64,000 nt of DNA from SAR324 cluster bacterium (lineage in GTDB: Bacteria > SAR324 > XYD2-FULL-50-16). This document shows, one piece after another, positions 28,206 to 37,508 of this stretch (position 1 is its first letter; every line of letters starts with the position of its first letter). The position numbers and the translations under genes are program-made. Under the pieces are notes generated by a model. The model ran no database searches, was not told the DNA's origin, and saw nothing but the letters and a program-made list of their open reading frames with translations. The stretch spans positions 62,001 through 126,000 of the forward strand of contig JANQGX010000020.1 of the NCBI GenBank assembly GCA_028282885.1, given 5' to 3'.

Positions 28206-28281
28206 TGGTTGCTGTCAGCTCTAACTGTCCCGGGTGGCAACCCGTGAGAAGATTTGGAAGACACTAGAAGAGAAACGTAAA

Positions 28282-28307
28282 AAGACCCGACCTGGCAGCC
28301 GGGTCTT
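28282..28307 (-). terminator. Rho-independent terminator of the proX gene
   Basis: AAGACCCG at 28282-28289 pairs with CGGGTCTT at 28300-28307 across a 10-base loop. On the minus strand the stem is followed by a T-rich run (TTTTTACGTTT). It lies eight bases beyond the proX stop, and on the plus strand it also follows the kinase gene. Confidence 0.8.
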
Positions 28308-28314
28308 AAGAAGA

Positions 28315-29337
28315 CTACTTAGCCGCTGTTCTGGCCAGTTCAAGCCAGTCATTCCACAGTTTTTGATTCTTGCCGATCCATTGATCGACATGCCTTTTAA
28401 TATCGGCTTGCGACTTCTCCCCGTTTTTCATTTTGGTGTTTTGTTCGTTAATATCACCCAGGGACAGTGAGAATGCAGCAAAAAAGGCTTTCAGCTCAGG
28501 GTTTTTATCCATGAACTTCTTGTTGGCAACGATATTGATGTCGCTAACCACGAAACCCATTTTGATGGGGCTGGAAACGGCACCTTCAAGACCGGTGACA
28601 GTCATAAAATCTTTGCCGGCTTCCTGGCTCGGTTTAGGCAGAATTTCGGGAACATTAATCCACATAACGTCTTTGCCCGGAACCATTTTAAAAAGCGTCC
28701 AGTTGGGAGCCCAGGTGTAATAGAAGACCGGTTCACCTTTTTTGAACTTGGCGAGCGCCTCCGCCATGCTGGCCGCATAAGCCGCTTTGATGGGATTGAT
28801 GTGAGATGCCAGATCATAAACCTTGAAATGGTGGGTAATTACCCCTTCACAACCCCAACCCGGAGGACAGGCTACCAGGTCAGCTTTACCATCTCCATTT
28901 GTATCAAACGCTTTTTTCACATCGGCACGTTTAAAATCATCAAGCGATTTGATATTATATTGCTCTACATGTTTTTTTGAGACCAGATAGCCCTGCAATC
29001 CTCCTGCACGAACGACTGTACCATAAATCCCGGCTTTCTCTTTGAAGTTTTTTGGTGTCTGGCTCCAGTGATTGGGAAACCAGCCATTGGCCCAATAGTC
29101 CACATCACCCAGTGCAACCGTTTTATAAAAAAGTGAGTTTTGCAGTTCCTTGGTATCTTTTACTTTATAACCCAGTGTTTCCAATGCCTTCCTGATAACC
29201 GCTTCCTGGAAATAACCCGTATCCCAGGTTGCCCTGGCCGGTTTGGCCGTCTTTCCCTTTCCCGGGTACATATTGTATGCAAAAGCGGGTATGGAAAGAC
29301 AGACGGTTAACAGCAGAGAGATGATCAAACGTTTCAT
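28315..29337 (-). CDS. proX: Glycine betaine/proline ABC transporter substrate-binding protein
   Basis: The 340-residue periplasmic protein has a signal peptide (LIISLLLTVCLSIPAFA). The mature start KTAKPARATWDTGYFQEAVIRKA and the Trp-rich segments WANGWFPNHWSQTP and FYYTWAPNWTLFKMVPG are typical of ProX-type receptors that hold the trimethylammonium group in an aromatic cage. It is the last gene of proVWX on the minus strand, separated from proW by about 226 bases containing a hairpin, which could allow differential expression of the receptor. Confidence 0.92.
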   Translation of the reverse strand: MKRLIISLLLTVCLSIPAFAYNMYPGKGKTAKPARATWDTGYFQEAVIRKALETLGYKVKDTKELQNSLFYKTVALGDVDYWANGWFPNHWSQTPKNFKEKAGIYGTVVRAGGLQGYLVSKKHVEQYNIKSLDDFKRADVKKAFDTNGDGKADLVACPPGWGCEGVITHHFKVYDLASHINPIKAAYAASMAEALAKFKKGEPVFYYTWAPNWTLFKMVPGKDVMWINVPEILPKPSQEAGKDFMTVTGLEGAVSSPIKMGFVVSDINIVANKKFMDKNPELKAFFAAFSLSLGDINEQNTKMKNGEKSQADIKRHVDQWIGKNQKLWNDWLELARTAAK

Positions 29338-29523
29338 GTTTCCTCCTTATTGAGATTAAGAAAACCGGGCCTTGTTTGACACAACCAAGGATAACCCGGA
29401 AAGACACTGGTCACGTGTCAATATTGGTTTGCCCTGCCAGGGCCGGATTAAACGATGCAAACTCCGGATCGTTGTAATGGGTGTGATCACCCCTTTTTTT
29501 CTTTTTGGCGAATCATTAGCCCG

Positions 29524-29554
29524 GACCTGAGTTTTACGAGTTCAGACTCAGGTC
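29524..29554 (-). promoter_or_regulatory. Hairpin just after proW
   Basis: GACCTGAG (29524-29531) and CTCAGGTC (29547-29554) form an 8-bp inverted repeat with a 15-base loop, ten bases beyond the proW stop. There is no U-tract. It may be a transcript-processing or stability element between proVW and proX. Confidence 0.4.
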
Positions 29555-29563
29555 TGATCGAGA

Positions 29564-30403
29564 CTACTTCTCCACCATACCTTGCGTGATACGATCCAGA
29601 ACCATGGCCAGCAAAACAGTGCCGATACCACCAATTGTCGCCAAACCGCTATCCAGATTATTCAATCCCTGGAATACAGGCACTCCCAGACCGCCCGCTC
29701 CAATCAGGGCAGCAATAACGACCATCGATATGGCCATCATGATCGTCTGGTTCAGACCTGCCATGATAGACGGCCAGGCCTGTGGAATCTGAATTCTCAG
29801 CAACACCTGCATTGATGTTGCTCCAAAGGCTTCTCCCGCCTCCACCAGTTCCGGATGGACCTGTCGAATCCCCAGGTTGGTCAACCTGACAATAGGAGGC
29901 AAGGCAAAAATAATGGTTGCAATTACCCCGGAGACCGTTCCGATACTGAACAACATCACAACCGGAATCAAATGAACAAAGGAAGGGGTTGTTTGCATGG
30001 TATCGAGCACGGGGCGTAAAAAGGCTTCAAATCGATCGCTGCGAGCTGAGGCGATTCCCAGGGGAATACCGACCACCGAGCAGAAGACGACGGCAACGAC
30101 AACCATGGCAAGTGTCGTCATGGTTTGGCTCCAGAGTCCGAGCAATCCAACCAGGACAAAGGTGAATATGGTAAAAACAGTCGTTATCTTGCCCGCATAT
30201 TTCAAAGTAACGATGGCAAAAAGCAATATAACTATCCAGGGGTTGGTGGCGTTAAGAGCCCAGTCAATTCCCTCCAGCGACTTTTCAACAGGGATTTTGA
30301 TAATCTGGAAAAAGTCCCGGAAGTTCTCCACCAGCCAATCTACGCCGGTTTCAATCCACTCGTCCATGGGGAGGACCTTGTCCTCGAATGTATACCAGCT
30401 CAT
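29564..30403 (-). CDS. proW: Glycine betaine/proline ABC transporter permease
   Basis: The 279-residue inner-membrane protein has about six hydrophobic segments. The binding-protein-dependent permease loop EAGEAFGATSMQVLLRIQIPQAWP (about 195-218) is the EAA motif that docks to the ATPase. The N-terminal cytoplasmic stretch (WIETGVDWLVENF) is typical of ProW. The TPSFVHLIPVVMLFSIG segment is also conserved in this family. The gene starts eight bases after proV ends and is thus cotranscribed with it. Confidence 0.93.
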   Translation of the reverse strand: MSWYTFEDKVLPMDEWIETGVDWLVENFRDFFQIIKIPVEKSLEGIDWALNATNPWIVILLFAIVTLKYAGKITTVFTIFTFVLVGLLGLWSQTMTTLAMVVVAVVFCSVVGIPLGIASARSDRFEAFLRPVLDTMQTTPSFVHLIPVVMLFSIGTVSGVIATIIFALPPIVRLTNLGIRQVHPELVEAGEAFGATSMQVLLRIQIPQAWPSIMAGLNQTIMMAISMVVIAALIGAGGLGVPVFQGLNNLDSGLATIGGIGTVLLAMVLDRITQGMVEK

Positions 30404-30411
30404 GTTTTTGT

Positions 30412-31617
30412 TTACTCGTTCGTGTTGTGTTGCAGGGTTCTCAGGAATATATTCTTGGAGATGACACCGATATACTCCTTTTTTTCATTTAGAACAGGGA
30501 TGGGCCAGGGTCTGGTGACAACTTCGTTCAGAATGTCCTGCATGGAATCCAGCGCATTTACAGGCGTCACGTCATCCAGAAAAGCTTCACTGAAGTCGTT
30601 CGTCTTACCATTGTTATTAATTAACTCTCTCAGGCTGTCAGTACTGACAATCCCCAGAAAGTGCTTTGATTTGTCAAGAACATATCCGAAATCGCGATCA
30701 TGGCTGATTAGCCGTTGCAACGCAGCGCGCGGCCCCTTGCCCGGATACTTGATTACGGTGGTTTGAGTCTCCCGGGCAATATCGCCTGCATTTAGAATTC
30801 CGGTCGGGTCGACCCCTCTAAAAAACGCTTCCACATATTCATTGGCCGGATTCTGCAGAATTTCATCGGGAGTTCCGATCTGTACAATTCGGCCGTCTTC
30901 CATGATGGCAATCCTGTCTCCAATGCGCATGGCCTCATCCAGATCATGGGAGATGAAAACAATGGTTCGCTGATGTTTTTCCTGCAGGCTAAGCAGTTGA
31001 TCCTGCATTTCGGTGCGAATCAGGGGATCCAGGGCGGAAAAAGCTTCATCCATCAGCATAATTTCCGGGTCAACAGCCAGTGCCCGGGCGAGACCCACTC
31101 TCTGCTGCATTCCACCGGACATTTCATCCGGCATGCATTCGGCCCAGGCTTCAAGCCCAACCTGTTCCAGTGCCTCCATTGCCCTGTCCAGCCGTTTTGG
31201 TTTCTCCACCTTGGCCAGGGTCAGTCCGAATGCTGCGTTTTCAATAACACTGAGGTGGGGCATCAGGGCAAAAGATTGAAAAACCATGCTCATTTGGCTT
31301 CGCCTGAGTTCGGTCAGTTCCTGGGCGTTCAACTTCGCCACATCGAGTCCGTTGATATAGACAGATCCTGACGTGATTTCGATCAGTCGGTTCAGCATCC
31401 GAACCAAAGTCGACTTACCGGACCCGGAGAGACCCATGACAACGAATATCTCACCCGCATTGATGGTAAAATTCGCATTTTGCACCCCAATGGTCATTCC
31501 CGTTTTCTTAAATATCTCTTCTTTTTCCAGACCCTGTTTCAGCAGTTTCAATGCTTTTTCAGGGTTTGATCCAAAGACTTTGAAGAGATTTTCGACTCTG
31601 ATGATTTCTTCCGACAT
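30412..31617 (-). CDS. proV: Glycine betaine/proline ABC transporter ATP-binding protein with CBS pair
   Basis: The 401-residue protein has an ABC ATPase domain (about 25-270). Its Walker A is GLSGSGKSTLVRML, the signature is MSGGMQQRVGLARALA, Walker B is IMLMDEAFSALDP, and a switch His follows (FISHDLDEA). A C-terminal tandem CBS domain (about 280-401) is the module that senses ionic strength in ProV/OpuA-type transporters. The N-terminal extension with VFGSNPEKALKLL is typical of ProV. It heads the proVWX operon for osmoprotectant uptake. Confidence 0.94.
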   Translation of the reverse strand: MSEEIIRVENLFKVFGSNPEKALKLLKQGLEKEEIFKKTGMTIGVQNANFTINAGEIFVVMGLSGSGKSTLVRMLNRLIEITSGSVYINGLDVAKLNAQELTELRRSQMSMVFQSFALMPHLSVIENAAFGLTLAKVEKPKRLDRAMEALEQVGLEAWAECMPDEMSGGMQQRVGLARALAVDPEIMLMDEAFSALDPLIRTEMQDQLLSLQEKHQRTIVFISHDLDEAMRIGDRIAIMEDGRIVQIGTPDEILQNPANEYVEAFFRGVDPTGILNAGDIARETQTTVIKYPGKGPRAALQRLISHDRDFGYVLDKSKHFLGIVSTDSLRELINNNGKTNDFSEAFLDDVTPVNALDSMQDILNEVVTRPWPIPVLNEKKEYIGVISKNIFLRTLQHNTNE

Positions 31618-32178
31618 GGATAGCCAGTTATGCTGTGTTTTTGATAAGTAACGAGAGATATTGAGGAAACTGTCTAATCAGGAGTATATGCTTTTGGCTT
31701 GAGTTTTATTTGTTGGAAAAACTATTCGTGTAGTAATTATTTCCTTTCAAACCGTATAGTTAAAAAAGGGATCTGTCAAATAATCCTTCAAAATTGCTGC
31801 TTATAGGAGTCTGTCTTGATTTGTCAAGAGGACTGATAATTTCTATGGCATGTTCCATTTGACTTGCAAGTGCCTTTTGCAAGCTGGATAAGGCTGTTAG
31901 TGATTTGTCTGCAGCTCAATATTTTCAGTGCATAGTTGACGAAGTGCTTGAGGAGGGGTGATAATTCGATCTATCTGAAAAGATTTGTGTAGAAATTATT
32001 TGGGTCATAACTTAATCGTTATAGAGGATAGATAAGTACAGTTACGTTTTGATGCCGATCCGATTTAAATTAGGCAGGTCTGAAAACGGTTGGCGGTTCA
32101 ACCTATCCTCTGTGTAAGGTTCTCCCCGGGACGAATTGATTTGCTGTTATGGAGCATTTACTTTAGAGTTCAATTCGG
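31618..32178. other. Divergent intergenic region (proV / marR)
   Basis: About 560 bases of AT-rich DNA lie between the proVWX operon and the MarR gene. It must contain the proV promoter; osmotically controlled promoters cannot be recognised by eye. I see no gene in it. Confidence 0.4.
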
Positions 32179-32202
32179 TTAACAACTATATTAGATTGTT
32201 AA
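32179..32202. promoter_or_regulatory. MarR-type operator-like inverted repeat
   Basis: TTAACAA (32179-32185) and TTGTTAA (32196-32202) are exact inverted copies with a 10-base AT-rich spacer, 24 bases upstream of the MarR start. The length and AT-rich palindrome fit MarR-family autorepressor sites. No binding evidence exists. Confidence 0.5.
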
Positions 32203-32225
32203 GGACCAAAAAAAGGGTGTGTAAT

Positions 32226-32753
32226 ATGACAACTAAAACGACAGGTCAAACGGACGACTCAAAAAAAGAATACAAACATGATCTGGACATCCTTGAATCC
32301 CTGCGAAGGATCATGAGGGCCGTGGATATTCATTCACGCCAGTTAAAACAAAAATACAATATTACAGCGCCGCAACTGGTCTGCTTGCTGACAATAATTG
32401 ATAAGCAGATGATTACGGTGGCCAAACTTGCCAGGGAGATTCACCTGAGCCCCAGCACCGTAGTGGGAATTCTTGATCGACTGGAAGAGAAGGGCCTGAT
32501 TTCCAGGGAACGCGATGATAAGGATCGCAGGGTTGTAAAGGTGACAGCGACAGCAAAAGGTGTTGAGTTTTCCAAAAGCGCTCCTTCCCCTCTTCAGGAC
32601 AAGCTGGGGAATTCTCTTAATCAGCTTTCAGACCTGGAACAGTTAACCATCTCCGTCTCTCTCAGGCGAATTGTGGAACTGATGGAGGCCGAAGAGATTG
32701 ATGCTGCACCGATTCTACAAGCAGGTCACATCGAAGAGTCACTGAACAAGTAA
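32226..32753 (+). CDS. MarR-family transcriptional regulator
   Basis: The start is set at ATG 32226 (175 residues) behind AAGGGTG; an in-frame start at 32136 would run through the operator-like dyad. The winged helix-turn-helix occupies about 45-120, with ITAPQLVCLLTIIDKQ, AREIHLSPSTVVGILDRLEEKGLISR (recognition helix) and the wing RDDKDRRVVKVTAT. MarR proteins are dimeric ligand-sensing regulators. Divergence from proVWX suggests possible control of osmolyte uptake; members of this family controlling ectoine/betaine genes (EctR/CosR type) are known, so this is plausible but unproven. Confidence 0.88.
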   Translation: MTTKTTGQTDDSKKEYKHDLDILESLRRIMRAVDIHSRQLKQKYNITAPQLVCLLTIIDKQMITVAKLAREIHLSPSTVVGILDRLEEKGLISRERDDKDRRVVKVTATAKGVEFSKSAPSPLQDKLGNSLNQLSDLEQLTISVSLRRIVELMEAEEIDAAPILQAGHIEESLNK

Positions 32754-33058
32754 AAACAGGATCCGCCGTTATTTGATTTGGGATTACAGGTCTCATTGCC
32801 TTTGATCCAGTGTCCCTCCCGACCGTTCCGTCACCACCCCAGTTGCCAATAAACCCCGGTTTTTGATCGCAACATAAACCGGCCAGTCCGCGGGATCATC
32901 CTCCTATGCCCTACCCCGATTGCAATTAGTTTAATCTCTACGCCTGAAAAACAGTCTCTCTTAAATGACCGGGCGCTACCATTAGTTAAAACAATTATGC
33001 AATTATCTTAAAAACTGCTATAAGTTTTATGTAAATCCGGTGTTCTGTATTTGCTTCG
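32754..33058. other. Intergenic region
   Basis: About 305 bases lie between the MarR gene and the first REC-kinase. I see no gene, strong terminator or repeat. Confidence 0.4.
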
Positions 33059-34372
33059 ATGAAGATAGAATCGGATGGTGAAACGATTAGTCGACAGTTC
33101 CCAATAAGACTGTCGATAAGGCCTAAGGTGGAAAACTATATTGCTGTTGTGGATGATGTTGAGACTAATCTGGATCTCTTAAATCGAATTCTGGATGAAA
33201 GAGGTTACGGAGTGCATCCCTATTCGAGCGGCAGTTCTGCCTTGGAAGGAATCATCAACAACCCGCCGGACCTGGTTTTACTGGATATCATGATGCCGGG
33301 GATGGATGGATATGAAGTTTGTGAAAAGCTAAAGGCTAAAAAAAGAATCCAGGATATTCCGGTTATTTTTATCAGTGCAAAAGCGGTAACGCTGGATATC
33401 GTTAAAGCTTTTAACCATGGGGCTGTGGACTATATAACAAAACCTTTTCACGCTGAAGAGGTGTTGGCACGGGTGAAAACACACCTGAGTCTCCGGCAGT
33501 TTCAGGTGGAGATTGAAGAGAAAAACAGGAAACTACAATCCACACTGGATGAGCTACAATCCACCCAGTCCCAGTTGATTCACACGGAAAAGATGAGCTC
33601 AATTGGTGTTTTGGTGGCAGGGATTGCTCACGAGTTAAACAACCCGATCAACTTTGTCAGCACAAGTTCCAAGGGCTTGAAGAAGAAACTAAAACCTGTT
33701 ATTGAATTGTTGCAGTATTTTGTTGGTGATGACCTGGTGGACCAGGGGTTTGCTGCAATGTATAACCGAATAGCTGATCTTGAGTTGCCGAGCCGATTGC
33801 AGGCCATCGACGAGTTAATTAATAATATTGAAACAGGCAGCGAAAGAACCGTTGAGGTCGTTAATGGGTTGCGATCTTTCTCTCGGCTTGATTCCGACCG
33901 GAAGGAGGAAACGGATATCCATCGATCCCTGGAGTCGGCATTGGTTATCTTGCAAAACCAGACTAAAAACAGGATAACCATTCAACGCCAATATGGCGAC
34001 ATTCCTGCCATTTGGGGATTTCCTGGGAGGCTGGCCCAGGTTTTTTTAAACATTCTAAAAAACGCCATTGACGCGATTGACCAAAAAGGTGGAGAAGCCG
34101 TCGGCGAAATTACCATCGAGACAAAGCCGGTTGGGGCCGAAGGGAGGAAGCAGATCAAAGTGAGTATTTCGGACACCGGTCCAGGCATGGGTAGAACGGC
34201 TTCCGGGAAACTGTTTGATCCTTTTTATACCACCAAAGAGGTGGGCAAGGGAACCGGTCTTGGCCTGTCAATCGCATTGGGGATTATCGAGAGTCATGGT
34301 GGTACCATAAAGGTTGATCAGACCAGTGAAAAAGGGACAACCTTTGCTGTTTTACTGCCAATGAACGAATAA
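33059..34372 (+). CDS. Response regulator-histidine kinase (REC-HisKA-HATPase)
   Basis: The 437-residue soluble protein has an N-terminal receiver (about 28-145; VVDDVETN acidic pair, LLDIMMPGMDGYE, ISAKA, YITKPF). A short coiled coil follows (about 145-180), then a HisKA box (GIAHELNNPINFV, His near 192) and a HATPase_c domain (NILKNAIDAID, DTGPGMG, GKGTGLGLSIALGI). There is no membrane segment, so activity is likely governed by phosphorylation of its own receiver. It is followed 42 bases later by a second kinase of similar design, and the two probably act in one phosphorelay. Confidence 0.92.
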   Translation: MKIESDGETISRQFPIRLSIRPKVENYIAVVDDVETNLDLLNRILDERGYGVHPYSSGSSALEGIINNPPDLVLLDIMMPGMDGYEVCEKLKAKKRIQDIPVIFISAKAVTLDIVKAFNHGAVDYITKPFHAEEVLARVKTHLSLRQFQVEIEEKNRKLQSTLDELQSTQSQLIHTEKMSSIGVLVAGIAHELNNPINFVSTSSKGLKKKLKPVIELLQYFVGDDLVDQGFAAMYNRIADLELPSRLQAIDELINNIETGSERTVEVVNGLRSFSRLDSDRKEETDIHRSLESALVILQNQTKNRITIQRQYGDIPAIWGFPGRLAQVFLNILKNAIDAIDQKGGEAVGEITIETKPVGAEGRKQIKVSISDTGPGMGRTASGKLFDPFYTTKEVGKGTGLGLSIALGIIESHGGTIKVDQTSEKGTTFAVLLPMNE

Positions 34373-34414
34373 TCGATTTAACTCCCAAGCATCACATGCT
34401 CTTTCGGGAAAGAT

Positions 34415-35998
34415 ATGAAACCTGAACCTTTGACAAAGCCTCAAATTCTGATTGTGGACGATGAAAAAGAGAATCTGACAGGATTCAAGTACCTGTTTGA
34501 TGATATCTATGAAGTGTATACGGCTGAATCTGCTGATGAGGGGAAGAGAATTCTGGAACGGCAGAATATACAAGTGGTCATATCGGATCAGCGCATGCCG
34601 CAGAAGACAGGTGTAGAGTTTTTGCAGGAGGTTTTGAAGGACCACCCGGATACCGTGCGTATGATTCTGACCGGCTACAGCGATTTTGATGCAGTCATTG
34701 ATGCGATTAATAAGGGTCAGATTTATTACTATTTTACCAAGCCCTGGCAGGAATCCGAGATGAAAATGATCATCAATAATGCTTTGGAGGCCTTGGGGCT
34801 GATCCGTAAACTAAAACAGAGTGAAGAATGTTTTCGTCAGCTTTCAGAAAACATTCGCGAGGTCTTCTGGTTGGTTTCGCCCGATTGGGCGGACGTTTAT
34901 TACGTCAGTGCAGCCTATGCCGGCATTTTTAACAAGTCACCGGACATATTGTATGAAAATCCCCTTCACTGGCTGGAGTTGGTACATCCCGAAGACCGGG
35001 AACAGGTACAGACAATGATTGACCAGGCGGGAGGATCGCTGGATGAAGAGTTGGTATTCCCCGAGTTTCGCATTCTGCGAGAAGATATGTCGGTGCGCTG
35101 GATCTCCTTTAAGATTTTCCCGGTTTGCGATCAGAATAACGCAGTCTATCGATATGCTGGCCTCATGGAAGATATCACCGAGAACAAACAGACAATAGAG
35201 ATGCTTATTCAATCGGAAAAAATGATCTCCATGGGTGGATTGGCGGCCGGGATCGCGCATGAGCTCAACAATCCTCTATCTGGTATTATCCAGGGAACGC
35301 AGCTTATAGAGCAGAGATTCTCCGAAGATTTGAAAAAAAACCAGGATGCCGCCGCCGAGGTGAAAGTTGATCTGTCCGGAATGAAACAGTATATGGAAAA
35401 ACGGAGTGTGACCCGGATTCTGGAAAGCATCAAGGAATCGGGCTTGAGGGCATCCCGAATCATTTCCGATATGCTGTCCATTAGTCGGAGAAGTGATTCC
35501 AGAAAGGGTGAGGCGTACGTTCACAGGATTTTGGACAACATTGTGAATATTGCCCGATCCGACTACGATCTAAAAAAGAAATATGATTTTAAGAGCATTA
35601 ATATTGTCAAAGAGGTGGATGAATCCCTACCCCCGATTTTCTGTAACGAAACTGAAATTGGGCAGGTCATTCTCAATCTGCTGAAAAATGCTGCCCAGGC
35701 CCTGAACACAGTGGCGGGTGATGAACAACCCACTATCACCTTAAGAGTGGAAGCCATCAATGATAAAGTCAGAGTTGAAATCGAAGATAACGGACCGGGG
35801 ATGGATGAATCGATTCAGTCCAGGGTATTTGAGCCCTTTTTTACTACCAAGAAAAAGGAAGAGGGAACGGGACTGGGGCTGTCCATCTCCAAAAAGATCA
35901 TCACCCTCAATCACAAGGGATCCATAAGCGTAAAATCCAAGCCCGGCAAAGGATCTACCTTTACCATCCTCCTGCCATTTTATCCCGATAAAATCTGA
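34415..35998 (+). CDS. REC-PAS-HisKA-HATPase sensor kinase
   Basis: The 527-residue soluble kinase has a receiver (about 9-125; VDDEKEN, SDQRMPQKTG, TGYSDFD). This RpfG/HupR-type receiver ends in YYYFTKPWQESEM. A PAS domain follows (about 140-265; CFRQLSENIREVFWLVSP, with a PAC-like MSVRWISFKIFPV). The HisKA box is GIAHELNNPLSGI (His near 287), and the HATPase_c domain has NLLKNAAQAL, DNGPGMD and [14 protein letters not shown]. It lies 42 bases downstream of another REC-kinase and is likely cotranscribed. Confidence 0.92.
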   Translation: MKPEPLTKPQILIVDDEKENLTGFKYLFDDIYEVYTAESADEGKRILERQNIQVVISDQRMPQKTGVEFLQEVLKDHPDTVRMILTGYSDFDAVIDAINKGQIYYYFTKPWQESEMKMIINNALEALGLIRKLKQSEECFRQLSENIREVFWLVSPDWADVYYVSAAYAGIFNKSPDILYENPLHWLELVHPEDREQVQTMIDQAGGSLDEELVFPEFRILREDMSVRWISFKIFPVCDQNNAVYRYAGLMEDITENKQTIEMLIQSEKMISMGGLAAGIAHELNNPLSGIIQGTQLIEQRFSEDLKKNQDAAAEVKVDLSGMKQYMEKRSVTRILESIKESGLRASRIISDMLSISRRSDSRKGEAYVHRILDNIVNIARSDYDLKKKYDFKSINIVKEVDESLPPIFCNETEIGQVILNLLKNAAQALNTVAGDEQPTITLRVEAINDKVRVEIEDNGPGMDESIQSRVFEPFFTTKKKEEGTGLGLSISKKIITLNHKGSISVKSKPGKGSTFTILLPFYPDKI

Positions 35999-36006
35999 AT
36001 AACACC

Positions 36007-36234
36007 TCAAGAAGGTGTCCTTGACGTCCCGAAGGCCAGGATGGCTCTGATCAGCAGCAATATCCAGGGCAATCCGTGGAGCAGCAGATCAAACCAGTCG
36101 ATGGCTCTTTTAAGCTCACCATTGAACAACATCCCGAGTTTTTCAACGATATGAGGTGGCGTAAACGGGGCAAGTCCCAATGTCAGGCACAAGATGATCA
36201 GGACACTCCAGGGAAGTTTGCTGATGATGTTCAT
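36007..36234 (-). CDS. Small two-helix membrane protein (annotated elsewhere as 'RND transporter'-like)
   Basis: This 75-residue protein has two hydrophobic helices: about 7-27 (LPWSVLIILCLTLGLAPF) and about 48-68 (LLLHGLPWILLLIRAIL). Between them is an amphipathic loop with EKLGMLFNGELKRAIDWFD. The pattern L-GLAPF...P-H-x-EKL-x-ML-x-G-L-R-IDWFDLLLHG matches a widespread family of about 70-residue membrane proteins that databases often label RND transporter without evidence. The function is unknown. It lies just beyond the kinase pair, on the opposite strand. Confidence 0.65.
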   Translation of the reverse strand: MNIISKLPWSVLIILCLTLGLAPFTPPHIVEKLGMLFNGELKRAIDWFDLLLHGLPWILLLIRAILAFGTSRTPS

Positions 36235-36394
36235 AATCAGGTTTCATTTTCAGGTTAGAGAAAGAATCTGAGCAAACTCCAACCACATATACCAGGGCCG
36301 CCTGGAGTTTATATTTTAACGGCAGATTTACATTATACGTGTCAAATGCTCATCAGAAAGATCTATTCTGGACAGGAGACCGACTGAGCGCAAG

Positions 36395-37507
36395 CTAATA
36401 ATTCTGCTTGCGAAAAAGATTGACTCCGGATTCGATATCGAAGAGATGAATGCGGCCCGTATCAAAACAGAGATTAATGGTATCCCCCTCGACTGAAGTC
36501 GTTCTTAGATCCAGACGGGCCTTAAAGGTTTGGTTGCCCAACTGCAGATTCAGTTCCTTGTCAAATCCAAGAGGTTCCATTAGTTCGATTTTGCAATTTT
36601 CTATTCCTGCCAGTGTCGCGCCGGGTGGGGTAAAATTCTCGTCCAGCAGAAAATCGGGCCGGATTCCCAACTTGACCTCTCTTCCGGTTTCGGGAATTTT
36701 TGTCGATCCATTCCGAAATCGATCGTCCAGCTTCAGTTTTTGTCCCTCCAATTCAATATGACCGGGGAACAATACCGCATCCAGAAGGTTCATCGAAGGA
36801 GCACCGATGAATGTTGCCACAAAGATATTCGCGGGTTCCAGGTAGATCTCCATAGGGGTTCCGCATTGTTCAATGAACCCGTCCCGCATCACAACGACAC
36901 GATCTCCCAGTGTCATGGCTTCCACCTGATCGTGGGTTACATAGATGCTTGTGGTTTTATAGGTTTTGTGAATTCTCCTGATTTCTGATCGCATCTGGTT
37001 TCTTAACTTCGCATCCAGATTACTCAGGGGTTCATCGAACAAAAAGACATCGGCATCCCTGACAATTGCCCTGCCCATGGCTACGCGCTGCCGCTGTCCA
37101 CCGGAAAGTTGAGCAGGCTTTCTGTCCAGGTACTCCGTAAGTTGCAGAACTTCGGCGACAGAGTTCAATCGCTCTTCGATCACAGCCTTCTCCACTTTGG
37201 CTCTTTTTAATCCGAAAATAATATTTTCCCTGACGCTTTTGTGGGGGTAGAGCGCATAATTCTGGAAAACCATGGCAATATTGCGGTTTTGCGGTTCAAT
37301 GCGATTGACCAATCGATCACCGATGGTAACGTCGCCCTGGTCGATGTGTTCCAGCCCGGCCACCAGTCTAAGTGTTGTACTTTTTCCGCATCCGGAAGGA
37401 CCAACCAGGACAAGGAACTCACCCTCCTCGATCCGGAGATTGATATCAAACAGGACCTGTTCCTTACCAAAATACTTGTTAATGTTTTTTAATTCCACCT
37501 TTGCCAT
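36395..37507 (-). CDS. Sugar ABC transporter ATP-binding protein (MalK/UgpC family)
   Basis: The start is placed at ATG 37507 (370 residues), with AAGGA five bases upstream; an in-frame GTG at 37522 sits directly on the GGAGG and would overlap the permease. The ABC domain has Walker [17 protein letters not shown], signature [16 protein letters not shown], Walker [13 protein letters not shown] and switch His (VTHDQ). The C-terminal OB-like/TOBE regulatory domain (about 240-370) is typical of MalK/UgpC. It is the last gene of a four-gene sugar transporter operon and probably serves both permeases as a homodimer. Confidence 0.93.
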   Translation of the reverse strand: MAKVELKNINKYFGKEQVLFDINLRIEEGEFLVLVGPSGCGKSTTLRLVAGLEHIDQGDVTIGDRLVNRIEPQNRNIAMVFQNYALYPHKSVRENIIFGLKRAKVEKAVIEERLNSVAEVLQLTEYLDRKPAQLSGGQRQRVAMGRAIVRDADVFLFDEPLSNLDAKLRNQMRSEIRRIHKTYKTTSIYVTHDQVEAMTLGDRVVVMRDGFIEQCGTPMEIYLEPANIFVATFIGAPSMNLLDAVLFPGHIELEGQKLKLDDRFRNGSTKIPETGREVKLGIRPDFLLDENFTPPGATLAGIENCKIELMEPLGFDKELNLQLGNQTFKARLDLRTTSVEGDTINLCFDTGRIHLFDIESGVNLFRKQNY

Positions 37508-37508
37508 T

